DNA of 59,090 nt from Phycisphaerales bacterium (GTDB taxonomy: Bacteria > Planctomycetota > Phycisphaerae > WQYP01), in contig DAHVEJ010000003.1 in the NCBI GenBank assembly GCA_027313145.1, positions 1-59,090 on the forward strand, in the 5' to 3' direction. Below, piece by piece: positions 1 to 8,998 of the stretch (within the stretch, counting starts at the first letter, position 1; every line of letters starts with the position of its first letter). The notes beneath the pieces were generated by a model. It was not told the origin of the DNA. It searched no databases and saw only the letters and a list, made by a program, of their open reading frames with translations. Position numbers and translations under genes: made by a program.

Positions 1-213
1 GTTCTCAGCGGCAGGTGGGAATCGCGACACCGTCAACAGAAGCATACGATCCTGAACATGGAGTTCAAGCGATTCCGCAACGTGATGCTGCGAATACCCT
101 GCCAGATTGTCAAGACGGGTCGGCGCATCATCTACCGCATCATGTCTTGGAACCCGTGGACTTCATGCCTCTTGCGATTGGCCGAAGCCATGCACTATCC
201 CATACGCTGTTAG
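1..213 (+). pseudogene. C-terminal fragment of an IS1380-type DDE transposase
   Basis: An open frame enters from the left edge and ends at TAG 211-213, giving about 70 residues. It contains the stretches RHRQQKHTILNMEFKRF and QIVKTGRRIIYRI, followed by SWNPW. This basic tail matches my memory of the C-terminus of IS1380-like transposases, which end with an 'RTGRRIIYRLL-WNPW' type segment. Only the tail is in the window, so I cannot tell whether the full gene is intact to the left. A separate N-terminal fragment of what looks like the same family lies at 44795-45040. Family assignment is from pattern memory, not alignment. The remaining bases to 409 show no convincing gene. Confidence 0.6.
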
Positions 214-409
214 CACCATGCAACCATGATGTCGGGGTAAGGATGCCCCGATCCGCCGCGGAAGCCCAGCCCCAGGAGACGCCCCGATAAACAAGCACAA
301 CATTGAACCTCGACCAGCCGCAAACACCCCGCTGCAAGGGACGCGGTGCGCGCCCGTTCTGCACATCATAAATACGAAGAACGCTCTAAAAATCTCGCTT
401 GTTTAAGGA

Positions 410-2104
410 CTAGGTTGTTGTTCCACCACCTGCCGGCCCCGACGGCGGCGGTTCTGAAGTCGCTGCGACTGGAATAATCAGGCTGAAGGTGGCCCCTTTG
501 CCCAAGTCACTGATAAGTTCAATAGTCGCGTGCAGCATGTCTGCGAGTTCCTGACTGATGGTCAGCCCCAGGCCGGTGCCGCCGTGCCGCCGGGTAACGG
601 AAGCATCCAATTGATTAAATTTTTCAAAAATGCTGGCGTGATGTTCCGGCGCAATACCCGGGCCGGTATCGGTAACCGCGATTTTCACATGTTCCGCATC
701 GGGGGTTGAAATGGTGAGCGTGACGCGACCATCAGGGGGCGTAAATTTAATGGCGTTAGACAGAAAATTATAGAGAATCTGCTGAAATCTCGCCGGATCG
801 GTGCTCACGAGCGGAACCGGTGCCTGCACCACCAGCGATAATTCGATATTTTTTTTCTGGGCCAGCGGACGCATGAAATTCACCAACGATTCGCAAACAT
901 CGGGCACGTTAATGCGTTCCGTGCGGAGAACAATTTTTCCGGCCTCAATTTTGGCCAAGTCCAATAAGTCGTTAATCAAATCCAGAAGTTGTCGGGCGCT
1001 GGTGAGAATGTTGTCAATATAACGGTTCGACCGCGGGTCGTCCGGGGCGGGCTTGGCGGTGGTGAGCAGTTCGGCAAAGCCGATGATGGCGTTAAGCGGC
1101 GTGCGCAATTCGTGGCTGACATTGGTAAGGAATTCCGATTTCATCTTGCTGGCTTGAAATAAATCAGTGTTGGATTGCGCTAATTCACCAACCCGGGTAT
1201 CCAAACTGCGGTTGGTCGCTTCCAATTGATCCTGCGATGCCTTTAAGGTGGCCAGCATGGTGTTAAAGGTGTCGGACAATTGCTCAAATTCATCACCCGT
1301 GGAAATGGCCGAACGAATATCCATATCCCCTTTGGCCACTTTTTCAGCGGTGTTTCGCAGCACCCGCACCGGCTGGAGAATCAGCCGGGTGGTAATAAGA
1401 TAAAAGACGATGATGGCTAATGACCCGCCTATGAGGCCGGAAACCACAATCACCACGCGATTCAGAAGTAGCTGATCCAGATCAGGGGTGACGGGCATGG
1501 CCACTTGCACAATCGCAACCAGCGGCGCAGCCGAGGAGTTCGCCGGTGCGGCCGGTGCTGTGGCAGTGGCATGCAATTGCCGGTCTTTCGCCGCGGCGGG
1601 CGGTTTGGCACCGGCGGGATACAGCCAACTGTGCCATTGGCTATGGCATCGCAGGCAGCTCACTGACGCGCGCACCGCGGCGGCATATTTATAAACCGGA
1701 TGGTGGGTAATGCTTTGCGATAATTCGCCGTACTGATTCTGCCGCGCATGTTTGAGAAAATATCGAATGGCGGCAGCTTGAAAAGCGGTGGCATGAGGCC
1801 AGGGCGTGCCGGGTTTTGGCAGTAACTCAATGGTGGGCTGGGGATATTGCAATTGGCGTAGATGGGCCGCCTGCCACCGTGCCGCTGAATTGGCGCTATT
1901 GCTGGAAGCCCCGTTGTTAACATGCGCCTCCCGCAGCGTCATGTCCGCCGCAATGCGCGCTTCGTATACCGGCTCCCGGCTGGTAAGCTGTTCCATGCGT
2001 TGCCACGGAACTGCCAAGGCTCCGGCGATGATCACCAGCACGGCAAAGCCGAAGAGCAACTGGCATTTTGCGGCCAGGGAAATCGTAAGCTCTTTTTTTG
2101 CCAT
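410..2104 (-). CDS. Membrane sensor histidine kinase with periplasmic heme-c (CxxCH) domain
   Basis: A 564-residue kinase read from ATG at 2104; an in-frame TTG at 2122 has no better ribosome site. Residues about 14-34 form a transmembrane segment. A periplasmic domain of about 180 residues follows, with CLRCH at 150-154, a single c-type heme-binding motif as in DUF3365/Tll0287-like sensors. A second membrane helix lies at about 217-240, then HAMP (245-290), a coiled-coil linker and HisKA with the phospho-acceptor His331 in NVSHELRTPLNAIIGF. HATPase_c has an N-box (LSNAIKF), DTGPGIAPEH and GGTGLGLTIS. It should autophosphorylate in response to redox state or a gas ligand and pass phosphate to a regulator. 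No response regulator is encoded in the window, so it is an orphan here. It is last in a minus-strand run after the membrane protein ending at 2185. Signal and output are unknown. Confidence 0.9.
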   Translation of the reverse strand: MAKKELTISLAAKCQLLFGFAVLVIIAGALAVPWQRMEQLTSREPVYEARIAADMTLREAHVNNGASSNSANSAARWQAAHLRQLQYPQPTIELLPKPGTPWPHATAFQAAAIRYFLKHARQNQYGELSQSITHHPVYKYAAAVRASVSCLRCHSQWHSWLYPAGAKPPAAAKDRQLHATATAPAAPANSSAAPLVAIVQVAMPVTPDLDQLLLNRVVIVVSGLIGGSLAIIVFYLITTRLILQPVRVLRNTAEKVAKGDMDIRSAISTGDEFEQLSDTFNTMLATLKASQDQLEATNRSLDTRVGELAQSNTDLFQASKMKSEFLTNVSHELRTPLNAIIGFAELLTTAKPAPDDPRSNRYIDNILTSARQLLDLINDLLDLAKIEAGKIVLRTERINVPDVCESLVNFMRPLAQKKNIELSLVVQAPVPLVSTDPARFQQILYNFLSNAIKFTPPDGRVTLTISTPDAEHVKIAVTDTGPGIAPEHHASIFEKFNQLDASVTRRHGGTGLGLTISQELADMLHATIELISDLGKGATFSLIIPVAATSEPPPSGPAGGGTTT

Positions 2105-2184
2105 GCCGATTGTTCTTTTCAATTAACAGGCTGCAAGGCCGCATCCCCGCAACAATCCACGTGTTGCCGTTGCGCTGATGATGG

Positions 2185-3201
2185 TCATGCTGAAGCGTTG
2201 GAATCGGGTGCTTCCATAACCCGGCGATAGTGCATACGCACGGCCGCGTAATATCCGAAAATGGCCCCCGCTAATCCGGCGGAACTGTAATAAATCGGCA
2301 ACGAGCGCATCAGAAACAAACCGGTATGCGCCGGATAGGGTTGCGCCACATGCGGCGCGATAATTCCGCCAATGGCCGCGATCACCGGCGGCGTAATCCA
2401 GATCACCCAGGCATCCGCCTGTGGTGCCGCGGTGGAACTGACAAACGCCGCCGCGGCAAACGCCACCGAACAGGCGAAAATGGCCTGCCCGGGCTGCTGC
2501 GATTTAAGCAACAGGAACAGGATAACCGCCGCCACGATCAGTGTGGTAATAAAAGCCAATAGATTTTGTGCCATCCGTCGGCCAAAGGGGCGGTAAGGGA
2601 TGTTATCGACCAAAACCTCAGCAAACGACGGATAATCCGCGGTGACTAAAGCAGCGTGGGTGCCGTGCGGCCGAACGGGCCATGGCAGGCCCAGATAAAG
2701 CGGCCAGTTTCGCGATCCAATTAGTTCGTAAATTCCCCGCGAAACCGCCTCGCCAATGAGAATATAAAATATCCAAAAGATATTCTGCAAGGCCAGTGTG
2801 TGGTACGCTCCCACCAAGTCGGTGTGGTGCAGAGCCAGCAGCAAAGTGATCGGCCCCCAATGGCATGCCAGAAAAATCAATCCGACCGATGCAATAAATA
2901 GTCCCGCATGTGGCGCATCGGGCCAGGTTAGCAGCGTACCAATCACAATCGCGGCCACCAAGCCCCCGATCATGACCAACTCCGCTACCAGCGATATCGC
3001 CGGTCCCGCCGCCAAAGCTCTGGTACCATCCATATTGGGGGACGGAATAACTTTCCCCGCCAGATAGATGAAAAACATTCCCACGACAATACACGCCACC
3101 ACATATCGCAGTTGCCGCAGAAATCCCAGCAGCACATGATGTTGGGAGACGGAAGTCTCCATGTGATTGCCTGGTATATTATGCGCTGTATCAACGGTCA
3201 C
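2185..3201 (-). CDS. Polytopic membrane protein of unknown function
   Basis: 338 residues from a GTG at 3201, chosen because AAGGAG sits seven bases upstream. The chain is strongly hydrophobic, with about eight predicted membrane spans (for example around 34-53, 68-91, 98-116, 139-158 and 215-236) and short polar loops. I recognise no catalytic motif. It begins 76 bp downstream of the 1522-residue TPR/PQQ gene and ends 80 bp before the heme kinase, all on the minus strand. It could therefore be co-transcribed with either and act as a membrane partner. That link is inferred from position only. Confidence 0.75.
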   Translation of the reverse strand: MTVDTAHNIPGNHMETSVSQHHVLLGFLRQLRYVVACIVVGMFFIYLAGKVIPSPNMDGTRALAAGPAISLVAELVMIGGLVAAIVIGTLLTWPDAPHAGLFIASVGLIFLACHWGPITLLLALHHTDLVGAYHTLALQNIFWIFYILIGEAVSRGIYELIGSRNWPLYLGLPWPVRPHGTHAALVTADYPSFAEVLVDNIPYRPFGRRMAQNLLAFITTLIVAAVILFLLLKSQQPGQAIFACSVAFAAAAFVSSTAAPQADAWVIWITPPVIAAIGGIIAPHVAQPYPAHTGLFLMRSLPIYYSSAGLAGAIFGYYAAVRMHYRRVMEAPDSNASA

Positions 3202-3277
3202 AATTCAACTCCTTATTGCGTCATCCGCATTGTTTCGTCCGCGTCAGGGTCGGCCCGCGTGGTTTAACACGCGTCTA

Positions 3278-6200
3278 TTATGTATGGCAATAGAATACGA
3301 CGCCATTGATTTCAAATAAAATTCCGCCGTTGACCAGCAGCCATGACTGGATATCGGGAGCCGCCGCATCAGATCCCGACCGCGTTAACTGCTGATCCAG
3401 AACAATGGAACCATTGTCCAGCCGTCCCTGCCGGTCTTTCTGGTTGATCAGGTAAAGATGCATGATATTGGGCGTCGGTCCGACCGGCCCGTGCGCCAAT
3501 GCGACAATATCCGGATCGCCGATTTGTGCCGCTGTCAGCGGTGGTCGCGATTGCATCACAAATTCCGCTTTCCATGCAATCTGACCTGTGCGTGTCGCGA
3601 TGGCCATTAAATTCCGCGGTGTCAGCATGACCAGCGTGTTGCGGTTCAGGGCTGTCTGCATCCAGATCACGCCGCTGGAGGTGAGTCCCGCATTGAGTCC
3701 CGGCTGATTCCACAGCCGGGCACCGCTGGTAACATCCATACATGTCATGCCGGTGGCGGTGGGCGTTATTAACCCGTCCACCGACAAACTTGCGGCCGTC
3801 GGAAATGGATCATGCAGATTGTTTCTACTCCAGATCGGAGCCGATAAACTGATGGCCGGATCAAACATCGCCACGCCCTTTTGGCCGCAAAGCAGCAGTC
3901 TGCCGGCCGGGTCGGCCTGAATCCAATAAAAATGATCTCCGGCTTCGGCGGGTAAAACGCCGGCGACGCGTCCGCTCGAGCGATCAAGTAATACCACTTG
4001 ATCAAAGGGAAGGTTCATGGCAACCGCGAAGTAACGCCGCGTTTGCCGGATACAGGAAACGGTTCCATATTTCCCCAGCGTTACCGGTGACTTCCAGACA
4101 GGTTGTCCATTGGCTGGGCTGTAAAGTGCCAGATCACGCTCTCCCGCCACCAGAAGACCGGCCGGCAGCATCTTTATCAGGCGGTAGCTGACCACGCCGA
4201 GATCCCGTTGAATAGATGCTTGACGCCATTGCGCTGCAATCTTGGGCGATAAAATATTGTATCCCGGAATGCCGCCGTTAATCATCATGCCGTTTTGTAT
4301 CATCATCATCCGCTGCATCGCCGGCAGCGCGGCATTGACCCCTGGCACCAGAACTCCGGGGTGCCTCCCATTTGACGGTATTTGTTGTTTCCATTGCAAA
4401 CGGCCGGATTGCGCATCGATGGCCAACAGTTGATTGTCCGTAGCCAGAATCGCCAGCTTTTTCCAGTAACCCACCAGCATCGCCCGCCTCGCATGGGCTA
4501 CGAGATATTGCCACATCGGCTTTAACCCTCGAACACGCCGCGCGGAAATCTGATACCCTCCGTTTGCTTTGTTTCCCAGTAGAAACATGCCGTAGCGACG
4601 ATACCGCGGCGCATGCTCCAGCGGTTGCAGCAGCGTACCGTGCAGAGCGCCGGATACCCCGAGCTGTGACCCAATTTTGGCATTCAGGCTGGCGCGCCGG
4701 GCCAGCGCGCCGGGCGTCGCGGTCTGCTTGATATGTTGGGTATACCGGGCGAATGTCCACGTCCGGCTGTGCGTCCAATGGTACGCCGGAAAATCTTGGG
4801 TGCCGCGCATAGCCAGAACCAACGCCTGATTCCAATGCCGCAAATGCGCCAGCGCCGAACACAGCCGCGAAAGCCGCCATGCCTTATCGGATTGGGACTC
4901 TGCGCCAAACCGCGTCCACAACAGCATGTCGTAGGCTTTCGCCCATTGCCCGTGCGCTGCAAAATGCCGGGAAAGCAAACGGGCCGCCTGCAGCGCCGCC
5001 GCGCTATTGGGGTATTGCACCACAATCTGCCGCAATGGTCGCCATGATTTTACACGTTGCGCCTGCACCAGAAGTTTCTGCGCAAGAGTTTCCCACGGGG
5101 CATAAACTTCTGTTCCGAATGTACGAATGACATCCCGTTGAATCATCGATCGCGCTGCGGTGGACGCCGCCAGCGTAACACCGCGATAATCCACCCCCGT
5201 TGCCCGCAGCGATCCGTGTGCGAGAATCTGCTCCAGCAGCGTCATGGCTTTTGCGGGATGTTTTGCCGCCAGATAACAACGAGCCATCGCCATGCGCCAT
5301 TTCACCTGCTGCTCCGGCAGCCGGGCAATAGCACTGGCCTTTTGGAGATAAAAAAGTTCCGCCGCATTGGCACCGGCTTTATTCGTCACATCGGCGGCAA
5401 AAGTCATGCACACGTGAAATATGCGGTCCGCCGCCGCCGGTGCGGCGGTGATCCGCGGCAGTGCTAAATCCACCGCTCTGCTAAGCATCTGCTGAGCCAA
5501 AGTATCATGACTGGACCGGAAGGCTACCTCGGCGAGCGTCAGGTATGCTTCGGGCTTCGTGGGATGGGCTTTAATTCGTCCGGTCAGATAGGCCAGAGCG
5601 TCTTTCCATCGGGCGTAACCGGCGGCGCGATGATCATTCACGACGACAACCTCATGCGCGGTAACCAGTAGATTGCCGGCGGAATCAGCGTTTCCGGCGG
5701 GCCATTTGGCCATGTTGTCAATGGCCCCGCTGCGGGTGTTCACCAGCAGCAGACCCGTGTTCAAGGGTATGTAAATATCTTTTCGTGTTAAAAATGGCCG
5801 GCCGGAAATTGCTCCGAACGAATGTATCGGACGGCTGGACCATATCTGCTTTCCGGTGCGAATATTGACCGCGCAAATTTTGCTGCCCGCCAAAAGCATT
5901 TCCCCATGAATGACTCCCAGAAGCATGTTGGCGTGGTACAGCCGTTCGCAGGGCAGCGACAGGAGTTTTGCTCCGGTCCATCGATTATATATATGCAGGG
6001 TCGATGCGCTTCCGAAGTTGTTGTCCATTGAAATCAGGCGCGAGCCCGCAACAACCGGCGCATTAAGACGCCACGGCAAGGGCCGTCGGACAATGCCATA
6101 TTGCATATTGTTAAACGGCGTATAGGCCACTTTGTTCAGTTGCAGCCATTGCACTTGCCCAGAGTCGGCGTTCACCGCCATATCCGCGCCCAATCCGGTG

Positions 6201-7846
6201 GAGATGTAAATGGTATTGTCGGCCATGGTGGGAATAATATTAATGGTGTTAAACGGCGATACTCCGTAGGCCGGCCCGGTAATGGTGCACAAATAATGGC
6301 TCCATTGCACAGTGCCGGTGGCGGCGTTTAATCGCACCAGGCTTAGTTCGTTCATTCCCGTACCCGGCTGCGTGGCGGCTACGACCAGAAATACCGCGCG
6401 CCGATTGGCCATCGGAATACACGCCGGCCAGATATTTCGGCCTCCTTCGCCGGATACCAGGCGGGATGCCGATATTTTCCATTGTAAATTCCCGCCGTCC
6501 GCGTTGAGGCACACAACGTCAAGTTTGGGGGTGCTAAATCCGAATTGCGTCGGAAACTGCGCGGGTTCGCCGGGCCGTGTCATAACGGTATACAATTTTC
6601 CATGAGCCAGCGTGCAGGAGTAATGATCCAGTTCATTAGCCAGCGTCGCAATATTCGCCGTGGAGCTATTCGTCGGCAGTCGTCCGTGGGGATACTGCCA
6701 CAGCGTATAGCCGGAATTGATATCCACCGCTTTGATGCGATCCTGCAGGTTCAGATACAGTGTACCCTTGCGGCACGTGGGGAATGAAAACAACACATCC
6801 CCCGAAGTTTTTCCCGTGGCCGGATCCATGGTCAGGCCGAATGCGGGCAAAAATTGCCGCAACTCGTTTTGATATTGCATGGTAGCCGCACTGGTCGCGG
6901 GGTTTTTCCCAAAGGCGTTCAATCGCTTGGTCCACATGATGGCGGCGGGCAGCGTTCCCCGCGCCGCCACGCCATTGCGCTGGAAATTTCCCTCAAATGT
7001 CGGCCAGGTTCCGGCTGTTGTAACACGCTGGTAAAGCGCCCAACGGTGCAGGGCGATTTGTGCATCGGCCAGAAGATTGACCTGCTTCCCGGCGATCAAG
7101 CCCGTCGCATGGGGCGCATTTTTCGCCAGCTCCGCCAGCAATTTTTTCGCCATATGCCTGTCGCCCGCTAACGACGCCGCCACCGCGGCATTATGCAAGA
7201 GCATAGGATGATCAGACGTCAGGCCCGGATGGTTCAGCAACTGTAACCATAGTCGCGCCGCCAGGGCAAAGCGCCCCCGTTCAAACTGCCGCGCCGCCAC
7301 AAATTGCAGGCCCTTGCCGGCGGCATCGGTGGCAAAATAGCGTTCACAGGCCGTGGTCAGGGAAAATAGCGACCCGCTTTGCCGCGCTTTTTCAATGACC
7401 TGCCGGGCTTTTAATCCATAGAGCTGATTATACAAACCATGCTGTACAGCCGGCATCGCCAATAAAGCGGTCCAGACATACTTTCGCACCGATTCATACG
7501 TACCATCCGGCTTCTTAATGACACTGGTGCCATATTTACGGGCAATATGCTGATAACTTCGCACGGCTTGCGTCAGGTGGCCGCTGGCGATGAGCCGCAG
7601 GGCCGTGCGCAGCAAGTCCTTGGCACCAAAGGAATCGTTGACTTGAATATGCGAAAAACTACCGGGCGCGCCATCATTGGGTTGGGGTGGAACCACGCGA
7701 ACTCGCAATGCGGGTTTGGCCGGACCAATGATAACCATTTGGGCCAGCCCCCCGGATGGCCGGAGCATACAGCAGCACGCCGCTACAGCCAATCCTGCCA
7801 CCCACAACATGATCTGCGATGTTTTGCCTGCCGGCCCGGATTTCAT
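3278..7846 (-). CDS. Giant exported TPR and PQQ-like beta-propeller protein
   Basis: 1522 residues from ATG 7846 (GGAG ten bases upstream). The N-terminus has a basic tip and a hydrophobic stretch (IMLWVAGLAVAACCC), consistent with a signal peptide or membrane anchor. The first 260 residues are helical and TPR-like. They are followed by PQQ/BamB-type strands such as KAVDINSGYTLWQY and CAVNIRTGKQIWSS. The middle (about 740-1080) is again TPR-like, and a second propeller follows with LAIDAQSGRLQWKQ, CMDVTSGARLWNQ and IATRTGQIAWKAE. These repeats fold as eight-bladed propellers, but nothing here proves cofactor binding or enzyme activity. BamB-like scaffolding or a protein-binding role is as likely. 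It starts 52 bp after mtnP and is probably co-transcribed with it and the following membrane protein. Two propellers split by TPRs in one chain is an unusual size and order. Confidence 0.8.
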   Translation of the reverse strand: MKSGPAGKTSQIMLWVAGLAVAACCCMLRPSGGLAQMVIIGPAKPALRVRVVPPQPNDGAPGSFSHIQVNDSFGAKDLLRTALRLIASGHLTQAVRSYQHIARKYGTSVIKKPDGTYESVRKYVWTALLAMPAVQHGLYNQLYGLKARQVIEKARQSGSLFSLTTACERYFATDAAGKGLQFVAARQFERGRFALAARLWLQLLNHPGLTSDHPMLLHNAAVAASLAGDRHMAKKLLAELAKNAPHATGLIAGKQVNLLADAQIALHRWALYQRVTTAGTWPTFEGNFQRNGVAARGTLPAAIMWTKRLNAFGKNPATSAATMQYQNELRQFLPAFGLTMDPATGKTSGDVLFSFPTCRKGTLYLNLQDRIKAVDINSGYTLWQYPHGRLPTNSSTANIATLANELDHYSCTLAHGKLYTVMTRPGEPAQFPTQFGFSTPKLDVVCLNADGGNLQWKISASRLVSGEGGRNIWPACIPMANRRAVFLVVAATQPGTGMNELSLVRLNAATGTVQWSHYLCTITGPAYGVSPFNTINIIPTMADNTIYISTGLGADMAVNADSGQVQWLQLNKVAYTPFNNMQYGIVRRPLPWRLNAPVVAGSRLISMDNNFGSASTLHIYNRWTGAKLLSLPCERLYHANMLLGVIHGEMLLAGSKICAVNIRTGKQIWSSRPIHSFGAISGRPFLTRKDIYIPLNTGLLLVNTRSGAIDNMAKWPAGNADSAGNLLVTAHEVVVVNDHRAAGYARWKDALAYLTGRIKAHPTKPEAYLTLAEVAFRSSHDTLAQQMLSRAVDLALPRITAAPAAADRIFHVCMTFAADVTNKAGANAAELFYLQKASAIARLPEQQVKWRMAMARCYLAAKHPAKAMTLLEQILAHGSLRATGVDYRGVTLAASTAARSMIQRDVIRTFGTEVYAPWETLAQKLLVQAQRVKSWRPLRQIVVQYPNSAAALQAARLLSRHFAAHGQWAKAYDMLLWTRFGAESQSDKAWRLSRLCSALAHLRHWNQALVLAMRGTQDFPAYHWTHSRTWTFARYTQHIKQTATPGALARRASLNAKIGSQLGVSGALHGTLLQPLEHAPRYRRYGMFLLGNKANGGYQISARRVRGLKPMWQYLVAHARRAMLVGYWKKLAILATDNQLLAIDAQSGRLQWKQQIPSNGRHPGVLVPGVNAALPAMQRMMMIQNGMMINGGIPGYNILSPKIAAQWRQASIQRDLGVVSYRLIKMLPAGLLVAGERDLALYSPANGQPVWKSPVTLGKYGTVSCIRQTRRYFAVAMNLPFDQVVLLDRSSGRVAGVLPAEAGDHFYWIQADPAGRLLLCGQKGVAMFDPAISLSAPIWSRNNLHDPFPTAASLSVDGLITPTATGMTCMDVTSGARLWNQPGLNAGLTSSGVIWMQTALNRNTLVMLTPRNLMAIATRTGQIAWKAEFVMQSRPPLTAAQIGDPDIVALAHGPVGPTPNIMHLYLINQKDRQGRLDNGSIVLDQQLTRSGSDAAAPDIQSWLLVNGGILFEINGVVFYCHT

Positions 7847-7898
7847 TTCTGTGAGGCTCCAACCAGAATAGATCGGTCCAATGTTTCATCGTTCGCGC

Positions 7899-8804
7899 TT
7901 AGCCGGGACGTGGGAAATACTTTCCCCAAATCGCATCAAGCCGCTGTCGCGCTTCGGCACTTATTTTCGCTTTATCCGAAAAAATCGCCAACTCCAGTGC
8001 CCGATGCGAGGGGAATTCTTCCGCCCGGGATTCCCAGATACGTCCCAGGGCCGCCCGGATTAAATGCAGCGCGTTTTCCGAGGCCACTTGCAGATGGCTG
8101 AGGATTTCCCGCATCAGTTCCATCGGGGCCTGTCCCGGCGTATGGGGTTTCCACGCATCGTAGTCCGTGATCAGGGCAATGGAGGCGTAACTGATTTCCG
8201 CCTCACGCGCCAGTTTTGCTTCCGGCAAAAGCGTCATGCCGATTAAATCTCCGCCCCAACTCCGGTGCAGTCGGGATTCCGCACGCGTGGAGAACGCCGG
8301 GCCTTCCATGCACACATACGTTCCACGCGGATGAACCATCGCATCGGCGGTAAGTTCAGAGCGGCTTTCATAAACAATATTTCGCAATTTCCCGCACACC
8401 GGCTCCGCGAAATCCACGTGCACCGCGGCGTGATCAAAAAAGCTTCCCACGCGATGCACGGTGCGATCAATAGCCTGATCCACCAGGGCCAGTTGCCGCG
8501 GATGCATGTTTTCATTCAAGCTGCCCACCGCTCCGGAGGCCAGAATCCATCGGCATCCCAACATTTTCAGAGCATAGATATTGGCGCGATAGGGAATTTG
8601 CGTGGGGTTGAACACATGGCCCGCGCCGTGACGGGCCAGAATCGCCACGGGAATGCCTTTCCAACTGGCCAGAATCGGCGGTGCCGCCGGCGGCCCGAAG
8701 GGCGTTTGAATTTCTACCGCCTCACCATCGCCGGGCATAAGCAGATGCTGGCCCAGCCCCGATCCGCCTATGATGCCGATCCGCTGCGTTTGTTCCATGT
8801 TCAT
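7899..8804 (-). CDS. mtnP: S-methyl-5'-thioadenosine phosphorylase
   Basis: About 301 residues in the trimeric purine nucleoside phosphorylase/MTAP family. It cleaves methylthioadenosine with phosphate to adenine and methylthioribose-1-phosphate, a cytosolic step of methionine salvage and polyamine by-product recycling. Visible motifs are IGIIGGSGLG at the N-terminus (phosphate loop), ARHGAGHVFNPTQIPYRAN, SGAVGSLNE, CMEGPAFSTRAES (substrate Met and Ser) and ITDYDAWK (purine-contacting Asp). Two ATGs (8804 and 8798) lie just after AAAGGG; a TTG at 8819 is less likely. MTAP rather than ordinary purine phosphorylase is inferred from the DYDAW purine-site motif and overall match. It is divergent from leuS, with about 190 bp of shared upstream region, and leads a minus-strand run. 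Confidence 0.88.
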   Translation of the reverse strand: MNMEQTQRIGIIGGSGLGQHLLMPGDGEAVEIQTPFGPPAAPPILASWKGIPVAILARHGAGHVFNPTQIPYRANIYALKMLGCRWILASGAVGSLNENMHPRQLALVDQAIDRTVHRVGSFFDHAAVHVDFAEPVCGKLRNIVYESRSELTADAMVHPRGTYVCMEGPAFSTRAESRLHRSWGGDLIGMTLLPEAKLAREAEISYASIALITDYDAWKPHTPGQAPMELMREILSHLQVASENALHLIRAALGRIWESRAEEFPSHRALELAIFSDKAKISAEARQRLDAIWGKYFPRPG

Positions 8805-8998
8805 GAACCCTTTTAACAAGCCGCATCCATGCTAACGCCATGCGGGAACCGCCCAAGATTCCCAACCGGTGAATCATACCATAGTCTTCCCGGCGTGACG
8901 CCACGGCAATTCTTTTTTCTCTCAAGGCCGGCCGCTACTTGTGGCCCGACGCCGCCTTTCGTATCCTTTGTCCACATCAAGATTGGAGAACAGGACTC

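Noticed and set aside
15-290. 91-residue plus-strand open frame at the left edge
   Set aside because: It overlaps the transposase tail in another frame and its sequence has no ribosome site or family pattern.
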